DNA from: Microcella humidisoli
Lineage (GTDB): Bacteria > Actinomycetota > Actinomycetes > Actinomycetales > Microbacteriaceae
DNA length: 64,000 nucleotides
NCBI RefSeq assembly: GCF_024362325.1
Contig: NZ_CP101497.1
Coordinates: forward strand, 1,488,001-1,552,000
Reading direction: 5' to 3'
Part shown: positions 36,047-46,802 of the stretch, one piece after another
How positions within the stretch are numbered: position 1 is the stretch's first letter
Layout of the letters: the number at the start of each line of letters is the position of its first letter
The notes under the pieces: generated by a model
Told to the model about the DNA's origin: nothing
Database searches by the model: none
What the model saw: the letters and a program-made list of their open reading frames with translations, nothing else
Position numbers and translations under genes: made by a program

Positions 36047-37093
36047 ATGAGCAGGGGAGCCGCGCGCGGACTCGTCGCGATGCTGGGCGTCGCGGCGGTG
36101 CTCGGCGCGGCGGGCTGCACGGCGACCGAGCCTCCCATGCCCACCCCGACCCCGAGCCCCTCGTACGTGTCGACCTACGTGCCGCCGCCCGAGTACGGCA
36201 TCGCGCCCCTCACGGGCGAGCAGATCGAGGTGGGCGCGCTCACGGCCCCGTCGCTCGCCGCCAAGGTCGACAACCACCCCTCAGCACGGCCGCAGGTCGG
36301 GCTCGACCGCACCGACATCGTGTTCGAAGAGCTCGTCGAGGGCGGGCTCACGCGATACGTCGCCGTCTGGCACTCCGACGTGCCCTCGGTCATCGGCCCG
36401 GTTCGGTCGATCCGCCCGATGGACCCCGAGATCATTTCGCCCCTCGGCGGAATCGTGGCCTACTCGGGTGGGCAGCAGCGCTTCGTGCAGCTCATGCGCT
36501 CGGCCCCCGTCTACAACGCCATCCACGGGCAGAGCGACACGGCATCGACCTTCTACCGCGGCGACAACGCGCCTGCCCCGCACAACGTGCTCGTCAAGGC
36601 GCCCGAACTCATCGCCCAGCACCTCGACCTCACGGCGCCCCGACAGCAGTTCGCCTTCGCCGAGAGCCTCGCCGCGGCGAGCGCGACGAAAGAGGGCCGC
36701 CCGACGAGCGCGATCTCGCTCGTGTTCGGCGGCTCGGCCACGCCCGTCTGGAAGTGGGGCGAAAACTCGCAGCGCTGGGTGCGCTTCATGACGGGCGGCG
36801 ATCGCGATATGGCGGCCTCGGGCGAGCAACTGAGCGCCGTCAACGTCGTCGTGCTGCGGGTTCCCGTGCAGGTGATCAGCAGCATCCCGACCACGAAGCT
36901 CATCGGATCGGGCGAGGCGTGGGTCTCGAGCGGCGGCGCGACGATCAAGGCCACATGGTCGAAGCGGTCGCTCACGGCGCCTATCCGGCTGCTCGACGCC
37001 AACGGCGTCGCGGTGCGCCTCGCGCCCGGCAACACCTGGGTCGAGCTCGTGCCGCTCGCTGGCTCCGTCACGTTCTCCCGCCCCGCCCAGTAG
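36047..37093 (+). CDS. DUF3048 (YerB-like) lipoprotein
   Basis: The 348-residue protein has a lipobox (GAAGC near residue 24), a Pro/Thr linker and two DUF3048 parts: AKVDNHPSARPQVGLDRTDIVFEELVEGG split over residues 70-100, and PVRSIRPMDPEI. The later AWVSSGGATIKATWSKRSLTAPIRLLDANG is the typical C-terminal part. The function is unknown; it is an extracellular lipoprotein. ATG 36047 is chosen because TAGGGT (36034-36039) lies 7 nt upstream, fitting a leaderless mRNA. Confidence 0.85.
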   Translation: MSRGAARGLVAMLGVAAVLGAAGCTATEPPMPTPTPSPSYVSTYVPPPEYGIAPLTGEQIEVGALTAPSLAAKVDNHPSARPQVGLDRTDIVFEELVEGGLTRYVAVWHSDVPSVIGPVRSIRPMDPEIISPLGGIVAYSGGQQRFVQLMRSAPVYNAIHGQSDTASTFYRGDNAPAPHNVLVKAPELIAQHLDLTAPRQQFAFAESLAAASATKEGRPTSAISLVFGGSATPVWKWGENSQRWVRFMTGGDRDMAASGEQLSAVNVVVLRVPVQVISSIPTTKLIGSGEAWVSSGGATIKATWSKRSLTAPIRLLDANGVAVRLAPGNTWVELVPLAGSVTFSRPAQ

Positions 37094-37105
37094 CAGGCGG
37101 CGCGG

Positions 37106-37132
37106 CTTGCACTCGCCCTCTGCGAGTGCCAG
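37106..37132 (+). promoter_or_regulatory. CIRCE element 1 (HrcA operator) of groL
   Basis: CTTGCACTC and GAGTGCCAG are separated by 9 nt, close to the CIRCE consensus TTAGCACTC-N9-GAGTGCTAA, with three to four mismatches. It lies upstream of the better-matching element at 37139. Confidence 0.8.
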
Positions 37133-37138
37133 AATCGT

Positions 37139-38835
<1,697 letters not shown>

Positions 38836-38858
38836 TCCGACGCGCTCGCAGAGCACAC

Positions 38859-38892
38859 GAAGGGCGGCTTCCCCGAGGGGGAGCCGCCCTTC
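38859..38892. terminator. Bidirectional terminator between groL and the WXG100 gene
   Basis: GAAGGGCGGCT (38859-38869) pairs perfectly with AGCCGCCCTTC (38882-38892), and CCCC/GGGG extends the stem inward to a tiny loop. Both flanking genes end here, so it probably works in both directions. Confidence 0.85.
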
Positions 38893-38898
38893 GGCGTC

Positions 38899-39189
38899 TC
38901 AGCGCTGGAACATGCGTGCGGCCTGCTGCTCGACCTCGGCGTAGCCCTGCCCCGCGTGGGCGAGCGCCTCGGTCATGCCCGCGAGCGCCTGCTCGACGCG
39001 CTGGTAGGCGCTCGTCCACTCGCCGAGCAGTCCTTGGAACGCCGTCGCGGCGGCGCCGCTCCACGTGCCCTGCAACCCCGAAAGGGTGCTCTGCAGCGCC
39101 GCGGCCTCGGCCTGGAACCGCCCGATCGAGGCGCGCGCCGTGCTCGTGGCCGTGAAGACCGCCTCGCTGTCGACCTGGTAGCGCGTCAT
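38899..39189 (-). CDS. WXG100-family (ESAT-6-like) protein
   Basis: The 96-residue protein is a predicted helical hairpin with the central turn GTWSGAAA (WxG motif at about residues 43-45), which defines substrates of type VII secretion. A C-terminal YxxxE-like signal is present in the second helix (GYAEVEQQ). No EccC, EccD or other ESX component is nearby, so it is an orphan substrate or a secreted helper encoded away from its machinery. It stands alone between the groL terminator and a two-component system. Confidence 0.88.
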   Translation of the reverse strand: MTRYQVDSEAVFTATSTARASIGRFQAEAAALQSTLSGLQGTWSGAAATAFQGLLGEWTSAYQRVEQALAGMTEALAHAGQGYAEVEQQAARMFQR

Positions 39190-39237
39190 GGTGCTCTCCT
39201 TCCGCGCCGGGGCGGTCGCCCGGCGTCGCGGGGAAGG

Positions 39238-40971
39238 CTAGGCCCCGGCGGGGGAGCGGGGGCCGGCGTGCTGCTCGAGCGCAGCATCCGTCGCCGCGTG
39301 CTCGGTGGGGAGGAGCGGCGAGGCGCTCGCGAGCGGCAGCGCCACGCGGAAGGTCGCCCCGCCACCGGGAGTGTCGAGCACCTCGACGCGGCCCTGGTGC
39401 AGCGCCACGATCGAGGCCACGATCGCGAGCCCGAGGCCCGAGCCGCCCGTATCGCGCGCGCGCGAGGAATCGGCGCGGAAGAAGCGCTCGAAGATCTTCT
39501 CCTTGAGCTGCGGGGGGATTCCGTCGCCGTGATCGACCACGGCGATCGATGCCCGGCCGGCGGCGGGGTCGACGCCGACGACGAGCTCGATCGGCGATCC
39601 GTCCGGCGAGAAGCGCAGAGCGTTGCCGATGAGGTTGGTGATCACCTGCCTCAGCTTGTTTTCCTCGCCGATCACGACGGCCTCGACAGCGGGCGCGAGG
39701 GGCGCGGTCGTCGGGTCGGGCCCCGGGATGCTCGCCGCGGGCCGGCGCCCCCGCCGGCCGCGCAGCCGCGCGAACGCCGAGCCCGCGAGGCCCAGGCCGC
39801 TCGCGGCAGGGGCGCTGCCCGGCACGTCGTGCGTGAGCGCAGCATCCATCGCCACATCGTCGGACGGAGCCGCGTCGTCGATGACGACGGTCACGTCGCG
39901 GTCGGGCGAGCTGGCCATGGCGTCGAGGGCGGCGTCGCGCGCGAGCGGCACGAGGTCGACGCGCGCGAGCTCGAGCGGGCGCGACTCGTCGAGTCGTGCG
40001 AGCTCGAGCAGGTCGCTCACGAGCGCTCCCATGCGGATCGCTTCCTTCTCGATGCGCTCCATCGCCTGGGCGACGTCGTCGGGAGTCGCGAGGGCTCCCA
40101 TGCGGTACAGCTCGGCGTAGCCGCGCACCGAGACGAGGGGGGTGCGCAGTTCGTGGCTCGCGTCGCCGACGAAGCGGCGCATCTGCGAGATCGTCGAGGC
40201 GCGATCGGCGAAGGCGCGGTCGATGCGGCTCAGCATGGTGTTGAGCGAGCGGTTGAGGCGGCCGACCTCGGTGTTGGGCGTCGCCCCGCCGAGGCGCTGG
40301 CTGAAGTCGCCGCTCGCGAAGCGGGCTGCCGTCGCCTCGACGTCGCGCAAGGGTGTGAAGGTCGAGGTGACGAGCATGCGCGTGAGGGCGGCGCTGAGGA
40401 TGACGACGACGAGCCCGAAGCCCAGGAAGACAGAGGCGAACGAGCTGATGATGGCGTTGGCGTCGGCGAGGTCGGCGCCGATGAGCAGGGTCGCCGTGGT
40501 CGTCTCGCCGCTGTCGGCATCGGTCACCCGCAGCGGGAACGTAATGATGCGCCACTGCGTCGTGCGGTCGGTGCTCGTGATCGTGATGCCGCCGTCGAGC
40601 TCGTCGACGAACTCGGCGGTGAGGCGCGACACGTCGGGCGCTTGCGCCCGGCTGCTCTCGCTCACGTTGTCGTCGATGAGCACGGCGTCGGCGTCGACCG
40701 CCCCGAAGTAGAACGGGTTGGAGAAGATCGAGGGCGTCAGGTCGGTGAACGAGTCGAAGTCGTCGAGCGTGAAGCTATCGGGCGATCGCGGCAGCTCTTC
40801 TGACGCCTGGGTGATCTGCCGGTCGACCTCATCGACGAGCGTGCGCTGCAGCACCGTGAGCGTGCCGGTGCCGACGACGAGCAGCCCGAGGGTCACGACG
40901 AGCACCGTGACGCCGGTGATCTTCGAGCGCAGGGAGATGGACTCCCACCACTGGGTCAGCTGCTCGTGCAT
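39238..40971 (-). CDS. HAMP sensor histidine kinase of an OmpR-type system
   Basis: The 577-residue kinase has two membrane segments (about 16-40 and 170-195) around an extracytoplasmic domain, a HAMP region, the H-box DASHELRTPLVSVRGYAE, N-box QVITNLIGNALRFSP, G1 DHGDGIP and G2 GGSGLGLAIV. Between dimerisation and ATPase domains sits an extra Pro/Arg/Ala-rich stretch of about 70 residues (roughly 365-430), not part of the standard fold. The gene follows its regulator by 27 nt. The pair resembles the mycobacterial TcrXY/TrcRS type; the stimulus is unknown. Confidence 0.93.
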   Translation of the reverse strand: MHEQLTQWWESISLRSKITGVTVLVVTLGLLVVGTGTLTVLQRTLVDEVDRQITQASEELPRSPDSFTLDDFDSFTDLTPSIFSNPFYFGAVDADAVLIDDNVSESSRAQAPDVSRLTAEFVDELDGGITITSTDRTTQWRIITFPLRVTDADSGETTTATLLIGADLADANAIISSFASVFLGFGLVVVILSAALTRMLVTSTFTPLRDVEATAARFASGDFSQRLGGATPNTEVGRLNRSLNTMLSRIDRAFADRASTISQMRRFVGDASHELRTPLVSVRGYAELYRMGALATPDDVAQAMERIEKEAIRMGALVSDLLELARLDESRPLELARVDLVPLARDAALDAMASSPDRDVTVVIDDAAPSDDVAMDAALTHDVPGSAPAASGLGLAGSAFARLRGRRGRRPAASIPGPDPTTAPLAPAVEAVVIGEENKLRQVITNLIGNALRFSPDGSPIELVVGVDPAAGRASIAVVDHGDGIPPQLKEKIFERFFRADSSRARDTGGSGLGLAIVASIVALHQGRVEVLDTPGGGATFRVALPLASASPLLPTEHAATDAALEQHAGPRSPAGA

Positions 40972-40998
40972 CGGCGACGCCGGTCTAGCGGGGCTCCG

Positions 40999-41691
40999 CT
41001 AGACCTTGGCGGCCTTCAGCATGTAGCCGAAGCCGCGCTTGGTCTGGATGAGCGGCTCGTCGGTGAAGGGGTCAAGCTTGCGGCGCAGGTACGAGATGTA
41101 GCTCTCGACGATGCCGGCGTCGCCGTTGAAGTCGTACTCCCACACGTGGTCGAGAATCTGGGCCTTCGACAGCACGCGGTTGGGGTTGAGCATGAGGTAG
41201 CGCAGCAGCTTGAACTCGGTCGGGCTCAGCTCGATGACCTCGTCGCCGATCGTCACCTCGTGCGTGTCCTGGTCCATCGTCAGTTCGCCCGTGCGGATGA
41301 CGGCGTCGTCCTCTTCCTGCATGGTGCGGCGCAGGATGGCCTTGATGCGGGCGACGATCTCGTCGAGGCTGAAGGGCTTGGTGACGTAGTCGTCGCCGCC
41401 GACGGTCAGACCCATGATCTTGTCGTCGGTGTCGTCTTTCGCGGTGAGGAAGAGGATGGGGCTCGTGTAGCCGCTCGACCGCAGCCGCTTGGTCACGCCG
41501 AAGCCGTTGATGTCGGGCAGCATGACGTCGAGGATGATGAGGTCGGGCTCTTCTTCGAGCACCGCCGAGATGGCCTGCGCCCCGTTGCCGACGGCGCGCA
41601 CGGCGAAGCCGGCGAAGCGCAGGCTCGTGGTGAGCAGGTCGCGAATGTTGGGCTCGTCGTCAACGATGAGAATCTTGGGTCCGTCAGCCAT
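40999..41691 (-). CDS. OmpR-type response regulator
   Basis: The 230-residue regulator has a receiver domain (ILIVDDEPNIRDLL; phospho-acceptor Asp in LIILDVMLPD; Lys in YVTKPFS) and a winged-helix DNA-binding domain (LSPTEFKLLRYLMLNPNRVLSKAQILDHVWEYDF). GATACT on the minus strand (41703-41698) lies 6 nt before ATG 41691, so the mRNA is leaderless. Direct repeats just upstream suggest autoregulation. The cognate kinase is downstream in the same operon. Confidence 0.94.
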   Translation of the reverse strand: MADGPKILIVDDEPNIRDLLTTSLRFAGFAVRAVGNGAQAISAVLEEEPDLIILDVMLPDINGFGVTKRLRSSGYTSPILFLTAKDDTDDKIMGLTVGGDDYVTKPFSLDEIVARIKAILRRTMQEEDDAVIRTGELTMDQDTHEVTIGDEVIELSPTEFKLLRYLMLNPNRVLSKAQILDHVWEYDFNGDAGIVESYISYLRRKLDPFTDEPLIQTKRGFGYMLKAAKV

Positions 41692-41697
41692 GGCCCC

Positions 41698-41729
41698 AGT
41701 ATCTGGGCTTTCCGTGAAAGTTTCCTGAA
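41698..41729 (-). promoter_or_regulatory. Promoter of the OmpR-type system with a direct repeat
   Basis: The -10 element GATACT (41703-41698) is followed upstream by TTTCCGTGAA (41709-41718) and TTTCCTGAA (41721-41729), read on the plus strand. The repeat start points are 12 nt apart, near one helical turn, as in OmpR/PhoB-family sites. Autoregulation is inferred. Confidence 0.5.
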
Positions 41730-41776
41730 TGCGCTCGGCCTGTCGCGATATCGGTGCGGCCCGCTAGCGTTCGCCC

Positions 41777-42475
41777 ATGCAGATTCTTCTCATCCCCGGC
41801 TTCTGGCTCGACGGCGACTCGTGGGGCCCGGTCACGCGCGATCTCGAGGCCGCGGGCCACACGGTGCACGCCCTGACCCTGCCCGGCAAGCGCCCCGGTG
41901 ACACCGACCTGGCCGGCATCGGGCTGCGCGATCACGTGGATGCTGTGCTCGCGGTCGTCGACGGGCTGCCGGGCCACGTGGTGCTCGTCGGGCACTCCGG
42001 CGGCGGAACGATCGCGTGGGCCGTCGCCGACGCACGGCCGCAGCGCATCGCCCGCGTCGTCACGGTCGACGCGATCCCCATGCCCGCCGGCACGTGCATC
42101 AACGACGAGCTGCCCGTCGAGGGCGATGCCGTGCCGCTGCCCGACTGGTCGCTCTTCGAAGACGAAGATCTCGTCGATCTCGACGACGAACTGCGCGCCC
42201 ACTTCCGAGCCATCGCGAAGCCGGAGCCCGTGGGCGTCGCGCACGAGCCGACGCGTCTCGACGACGAGGCGCGGTTCGCGGTGCCGGTGACGATCATCGC
42301 GTGCGAGTTCCCCGCCGCGCTGCTGCACCAGGCGATCGGCAACGAGCGCGAGTGGGCGGGCGAGCTCGCGCGCATGCAGCAGCTCGACATCATCGAGCTG
42401 CCCACCGGCCACTGGCCGCAATTCACGAAGCCGGCCGAGCTCGCGCGCAGCATCCTGACCGCCATTCAGCCGTAG
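41777..42475 (+). CDS. Alpha/beta hydrolase
   Basis: The 232-residue protein begins ILLIPGFWLDGDSWGPV, the oxyanion-side motif of small alpha/beta hydrolases. It carries the nucleophile elbow VGHSGGGTIAW and a C-terminal LPTGHWPQFTKPAELA with the catalytic histidine. The substrate is unknown. TAGCGT (41765-41770) lies 6 nt before ATG 41777, so it is leaderless. It is transcribed away from the two-component system. Confidence 0.88.
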   Translation: MQILLIPGFWLDGDSWGPVTRDLEAAGHTVHALTLPGKRPGDTDLAGIGLRDHVDAVLAVVDGLPGHVVLVGHSGGGTIAWAVADARPQRIARVVTVDAIPMPAGTCINDELPVEGDAVPLPDWSLFEDEDLVDLDDELRAHFRAIAKPEPVGVAHEPTRLDDEARFAVPVTIIACEFPAALLHQAIGNEREWAGELARMQQLDIIELPTGHWPQFTKPAELARSILTAIQP

Positions 42476-42498
42476 CGGGTGCCGCTGGGCTCCGTGGC

Positions 42499-44148
42499 TT
42501 AGGCGGCCGTGGCGATCTGGTCGGCGTCGAGGATCGTGTAGCTGTAGCCCTGCTCGGCGAGGAAGCGCTGGCGGTTCTGCGCGAAGTCCTGATCGACGGT
42601 GTCGCGGGCGACGAGCGTGTAGAAGCTCGCCGGAATACCGCTCTGCTTCGGCCGCAGCAGCCGCCCGAGGCGCTGCGCCTCCTCCTGCCGCGAGCCGAAC
42701 GAGCCCGACACCTGGATGGCGACCGTCGCCTCCGGCAGGTCGACCGAGAAGTTGGCGACCTTCGACACGACGAGCACGGGCGTGCGGCCGTCCCGGAACT
42801 CCTGGAACAGCCGTTCGCGCTCGTCGACCGGGGTCGCGCCCGTCAGCTGGGGCACGCCGAGCGCCTCGCTGAGCTCGTCGATCTGGTCGAGGTACTGCCC
42901 GATGATCAGGATGCGCTCGCCCTCGTGCTGCTTCACCAGGCGCTGCACGACCCCGAGCTTGGCCGGTGCCGTCGCCGCGAGCCGGTAGCGCTGGTCGTCG
43001 GCGCTCGCCGCGTACTCGAGCCGCTCGGTCGGGGGCAGGTCGATGCGCACCTCGAAGCAGCTCGCGGGCGAGATGTAGCCCTGCGCCTCGATCTCCTTCC
43101 ACGGGGCGTCGAAGCGCTTGGGCCCGATGAGGCTGAAGACGTCGCCCTCGCGGCCGTCCTCCCGCACGAGCGTCGCCGTGAGGCCGAGGCGGCGGCGGGC
43201 CTGCAGCTCGGCCGTGAGCTTGAAGACGGGCGCCGGCAGCAGGTGTACCTCGTCGTAGACGATGAGGCCCCAGTCGAGGGCGTCAAGCAGGGCGAGGTGG
43301 GCGTACTCGCCCTTCCGCTTCGCGGTGAGGATCTGGTAGGTCGCGATCGTGACCGGCTTGACCTCCTTCACCTGCCCCGAGTACTCGCCGATCTCGTCCT
43401 CGGTGAGGCTCGTGCGGGCCAGCAGCTCGGCCCGCCACTGGCGCGCCGAGACCGTGTTGGTGACGAGGATGAGCGTGGTCGTGTCGGCCTGCGCCATCGC
43501 GCCGGCACCGACGAGGGTCTTGCCGGCGCCGCAGGGCAGCACCACGACCCCCGAGCCGCCGACGAAGAACTGGTCGATCGCCTGCTGCTGGTAGGGCCGT
43601 AGGCCCCACGCGGCGAGGTCGAGGTCGATCGGGTGCGGAGTGCCGGGCGTGTAGCCCGCAAGATCCTCCGCCGGCCAGCCGATCTTCACGAGCTCCTGCT
43701 TGATCTGGCCGCGCGCCCAGGGCGCGAGCTCGAACGCCGAGTAGTCGATGCGCCGGGTCAGCAGCGGGGCCACCTTCTTGTTGGCGGCGATCTCGGTGAG
43801 CACAGCGGCATCCGTCGACCGCAGCACGAGGGTGCCCTCCTCATTGCGCACGATGATCAGGCGGCCGTAGCGGCCCACCGTCTCAGTGATGTCGATCGAC
43901 ACCGACTGCGGCACGGGGAACTTGGCGTACTTCTCGAGCACGGCGAGCATCTCGTCGGCTTCGTGACCGGCGGCGCGCGCGTTCCATAGGCCGAGGCGCG
44001 TGATGCGGTAGGTGTGCACGTGCTCGGGCGCCCGCTCGAGCTCGGCGAAGACGGCGAGCGCGTGGCGGGCCTCATCGGCCTGCGGGTTGGCCACCTCGAG
44101 CAGCACGGTGCGGTCGCTCTGAACGATCAGGGGGCCCTCGGGATTCAT
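42499..44148 (-). CDS. XPB-type superfamily 2 DNA helicase
   Basis: The 549-residue helicase has an N-terminal XPB-like damage-recognition domain and the SF2 motifs: PCGAGKTLVGAG (Walker A), YDEVHLLP (DEVH box), TATLVRED (motif III) and QEEAQRLGRLLRP (motif VI). Bacterial XPB unwinds DNA 3' to 5'; its place in bacterial repair is not settled. The next gene downstream of its 5' side encodes a helicase-associated partner, and the two are neighbours throughout actinobacteria. TAGACT lies 8 nt before the ATG on the minus strand. Confidence 0.94.
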   Translation of the reverse strand: MNPEGPLIVQSDRTVLLEVANPQADEARHALAVFAELERAPEHVHTYRITRLGLWNARAAGHEADEMLAVLEKYAKFPVPQSVSIDITETVGRYGRLIIVRNEEGTLVLRSTDAAVLTEIAANKKVAPLLTRRIDYSAFELAPWARGQIKQELVKIGWPAEDLAGYTPGTPHPIDLDLAAWGLRPYQQQAIDQFFVGGSGVVVLPCGAGKTLVGAGAMAQADTTTLILVTNTVSARQWRAELLARTSLTEDEIGEYSGQVKEVKPVTIATYQILTAKRKGEYAHLALLDALDWGLIVYDEVHLLPAPVFKLTAELQARRRLGLTATLVREDGREGDVFSLIGPKRFDAPWKEIEAQGYISPASCFEVRIDLPPTERLEYAASADDQRYRLAATAPAKLGVVQRLVKQHEGERILIIGQYLDQIDELSEALGVPQLTGATPVDERERLFQEFRDGRTPVLVVSKVANFSVDLPEATVAIQVSGSFGSRQEEAQRLGRLLRPKQSGIPASFYTLVARDTVDQDFAQNRQRFLAEQGYSYTILDADQIATAA

Positions 44149-44193
44149 AACGGGCCAGTCTAGGTGGCGCGGCTGAGAGCGCCCGCGCGCCCC

Positions 44194-46053
44194 CTACTCG
44201 AGCGGTTCGAGCGCCGTGATGCTCGACACCGGCAGCGTGCGCTCGATGTCGGCGGCCTTGTCGCGCCCGCGCACCCGGCCGGCGGCGATGCCCGTCGGCT
44301 CGAGGTCGAACGAGCGCTCGCTGCCGTCGGGCAGCCGCACGGTCGCGCGCAGCGACAGCTTGCCGCGCAGCGCGAGCTCCCACTGCCGGGCCACCCACGC
44401 CGAGTCGCCGTCGACACCCACCGTCGAACCGCTGCGGATGCGCGCGACCGCTGCCGCCACCGAGTCGTCGACGACCGTGGGCGCGGGGCGGCTGCGCGTG
44501 CGGCCGGGGCGCTCGGGGGTTGTCGTGCCCTCATCGGCCGCCGCCGGGTAGCGCGCGTCGATCAAGGTCCAGAGCACGACATCCGTATCGAAGCGGCTGA
44601 CGGCGCGGTGCGGGCCCACGCGACGCAGAGCGAGGGATGCCGTGGCCGCGTCGACGAGGATCGTCTCGAGCAGCAGCGGCTCGTCGCTGCGCACCCCCGT
44701 GCGGGCGCCGAGCTCGGCCGCCTCGTCGGGCTCGAGCGCGCCGACGCGTACGGCGCCGTAGCGGCGAGCCGTCTCGTCGATGAGGTAGGCGAGCGGCTGC
44801 GGCACGCCCGTCAGCGAAATGCTCGCGAGAAACTGCGAGAGCCCCGCCGCGGTCTCGCCCATCGCGATGGCGCGCGTCACACTGTCGGCCGTGATGCGGT
44901 AGCGGCCCGCCAGCCCCGAGCTCTCGACCTCGGCCACTCGGCGCAGTCGCTCGTCGATAGCGCCCGCGAGGGGGCCGGGCGACACAATCGTGAGGTCGTG
45001 CTGCAGGTACACCTGCTCGACCTCGGCCGGTACGAGCGGGGCGAGCACGGCCGCGGCCGGCTCGGCGCCCTCTGCCACGAGCACGCGGCCGATGCTGCTC
45101 GGGCGCCCGTCGACCGCGATACCCAGCCGATCGGCCTGCAGGCCGCGGCGTCGCAACCGCGCCAGGAGCGCCTCGCCACCCGCCGGGTAGAGCCAGTCGA
45201 GGAAGTCGGCGAGCCCCGCACCCCAGCGCGAATCGGCGCGCTCGGCGAGCAGCGCCACGAGTTCGGCGGGCAGCGCCTCGCGCCAGGCCGCGGCGAGAGC
45301 GCTCCAGCGCGCCGCGAGCAGGCCGCGCCGCCACGTGTCGCCCGCCTCGGTCGGGCGCGTGAACCCCGCCTCGTCGTCGATGAGTCCCGCGAGCGCCGCC
45401 AGATCGGTCAGCGTCGCCACGTCGTCGAGCTCGCAGCCGGCCGCCGCCGCGAGCCGCTTGGCGTCGGGCAGCGAGAGTCCGCCGCGGGCCAGCAGCCGCG
45501 CGGGAGCATCGGCGAGCGCCAGCACCACCTCGGTCACGGCCGTCGTCGTCGTGAACGCCCGCTCGGCCGCGCCGCGGTCGAGAAAACGGCGGTCGGCGTC
45601 GTCCACGGGGGCGAGCACCGCGGGAGGTGCTGCCGAGCGCAGCTCGGCGGCGCTCGGCAGGCCGCGTGCGGGCCAGGCCGCGAGCTCGGCGGCGACCGCC
45701 GGCCACACGATCACGCGGGTTCCGTCGTGGTCGGCGAGCAGAGCATCCAGTGCCGGAGCCAGCGCCTGCAGCACCTCGTCGGGCGTGCGGTCGAGGCGGG
45801 CAGCGAGCTCGCCCGGCGTCGCGCCATCGGGGTGCTCGGCCGCCGTGGCCAGCGCCGCGAGGGCGCGCCGAGTGAGGCCCGACAGGGCGATGGCGAGTGC
45901 CGCCGGGTCGAGCAGCGCCTCGGCGAGGTCGAAGACATCGCGCAGGCTCGCCGGGGCGATCGCGCGCTCGCGGATGACGCGCGCGACGACCGCGTCGTCG
46001 AGATCGCGCAGTCGCACCGCGAGGGCGAGAGAGGCCGCGCTAGTTGCCGGCAT
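44194..46053 (-). CDS. Helicase-associated domain protein (XPB partner)
   Basis: The 619-residue protein has no helicase motifs of its own. It carries a C-terminal 'helicase-associated' region around VLAPLVPAEVEQVYLQHDLTIV and a winged-helix-like N-terminus (ALAIALSGLTRRALAALATAAEHPDGATPGELA in two parts). It is consistently encoded beside XPB in actinobacteria (Rv0862c/Rv0861c arrangement), suggesting that they act together; the biochemical role is unknown. Its start lies 14 nt inside the preceding small membrane-protein gene. Confidence 0.85.
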   Translation of the reverse strand: MPATSAASLALAVRLRDLDDAVVARVIRERAIAPASLRDVFDLAEALLDPAALAIALSGLTRRALAALATAAEHPDGATPGELAARLDRTPDEVLQALAPALDALLADHDGTRVIVWPAVAAELAAWPARGLPSAAELRSAAPPAVLAPVDDADRRFLDRGAAERAFTTTTAVTEVVLALADAPARLLARGGLSLPDAKRLAAAAGCELDDVATLTDLAALAGLIDDEAGFTRPTEAGDTWRRGLLAARWSALAAAWREALPAELVALLAERADSRWGAGLADFLDWLYPAGGEALLARLRRRGLQADRLGIAVDGRPSSIGRVLVAEGAEPAAAVLAPLVPAEVEQVYLQHDLTIVSPGPLAGAIDERLRRVAEVESSGLAGRYRITADSVTRAIAMGETAAGLSQFLASISLTGVPQPLAYLIDETARRYGAVRVGALEPDEAAELGARTGVRSDEPLLLETILVDAATASLALRRVGPHRAVSRFDTDVVLWTLIDARYPAAADEGTTTPERPGRTRSRPAPTVVDDSVAAAVARIRSGSTVGVDGDSAWVARQWELALRGKLSLRATVRLPDGSERSFDLEPTGIAAGRVRGRDKAADIERTLPVSSITALEPLE

Positions 46054-46312
46054 CCTTGGCGGCTCGCCCCCGGCGCACGGCGCTGACGACGAGCAGCACG
46101 ATGATGAGCACGAAGCCGATCGGCAGGCCGATGAGGGGCAGCACGGTGACGGCGGGCCAGATTCCCGACGTGAAGTCGTCGCGTTCGAGGCCCATGCCGG
46201 TGGCGACGATGAGAGCGATGAACGCCGCCAGGCTCAGCACGATGATGCCCGCCACCATGTAGGCGAGCACGCGTTCGACGCGGTTGCTCATCACGAACGA
46301 TTCCTCGGGCAC
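46040..46312 (-). CDS. Small two-helix membrane protein
   Basis: The 90-residue protein has two membrane helices (about 15-39 and 55-78) and an arginine/lysine-rich end. GTG 46312 is preferred over the ATG seven codons downstream because TAGTCT on the minus strand (46324-46319) is exactly 6 nt before it, the leaderless geometry of this genome. The gene overlaps the XPB-partner gene by 14 nt. No function can be given. Confidence 0.7.
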   Translation of the reverse strand: MPEESFVMSNRVERVLAYMVAGIIVLSLAAFIALIVATGMGLERDDFTSGIWPAVTVLPLIGLPIGFVLIIVLLVVSAVRRGRAAKDAGN

Positions 46313-46415
46313 CCCTCCAGACTACGGGTCGGCACCGACCCCGATGTACCCCGCGTGCTGGGGGTGGGGTCGGCCGGGTACCCTTGGAGGTTGGATCAAC
46401 TCTCGAGGAGTGCGC

Positions 46416-46796
46416 ATGCCCACCGGCAAGGTCAAGTTCTACGACCAGGACAAGGGATTCGGCTTCATCGCCAGCGATGAGGGCGATGAGGTGTTCCTGC
46501 ACGCCTCGGCGCTGCCCGAAGGCGCCGTCGTCAAGGCGGGCACCAAGCTCGAGTTCGGCATCGCCGACGGCAAGCGCGGTGCCCAGGCCCTCTCCGTGCG
46601 CATCCTGGATGCGAAGCCCTCGCTCGCCCGCGCCAACCGCAAGTCGGCCGATGACATGGCGATCATCGTCGAAGACCTCGTCAAGCTGCTCGACGGCATC
46701 GGCTCGAACCTCAAGCGAGGCCGCTACCCCGACGGCGACCACGGCAAGAAGATCGCGGCCGTGCTGCGCCGCGTCGCCGACGACCTGGAGGGCTAG
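46416..46796 (+). CDS. Cold-shock-domain protein with a C-terminal helical extension
   Basis: Residues 1-67 are a cold-shock domain (MPTGKVKFYDQDKGFGFI, EVFLHASAL). About 60 more residues follow (KSADDMAIIVEDLVKLLDGI.. HGKKIAAVLRRVADDLEG), forming predicted helices typical of the long actinobacterial CspB-type proteins. GAGGAG lies 5 nt before ATG 46416. It precedes the DUF3027 gene by 6 nt, so the two may be co-transcribed. Confidence 0.92.
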   Translation: MPTGKVKFYDQDKGFGFIASDEGDEVFLHASALPEGAVVKAGTKLEFGIADGKRGAQALSVRILDAKPSLARANRKSADDMAIIVEDLVKLLDGIGSNLKRGRYPDGDHGKKIAAVLRRVADDLEG

Positions 46797-46802
46797 GCCC
46801 CC

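Noticed and set aside
38899..39189. ESX/type VII secretion locus around the WXG100 gene
   Set aside because: No EccB/C/D/E, mycosin or paired WXG100 gene is nearby; it is treated as an orphan.
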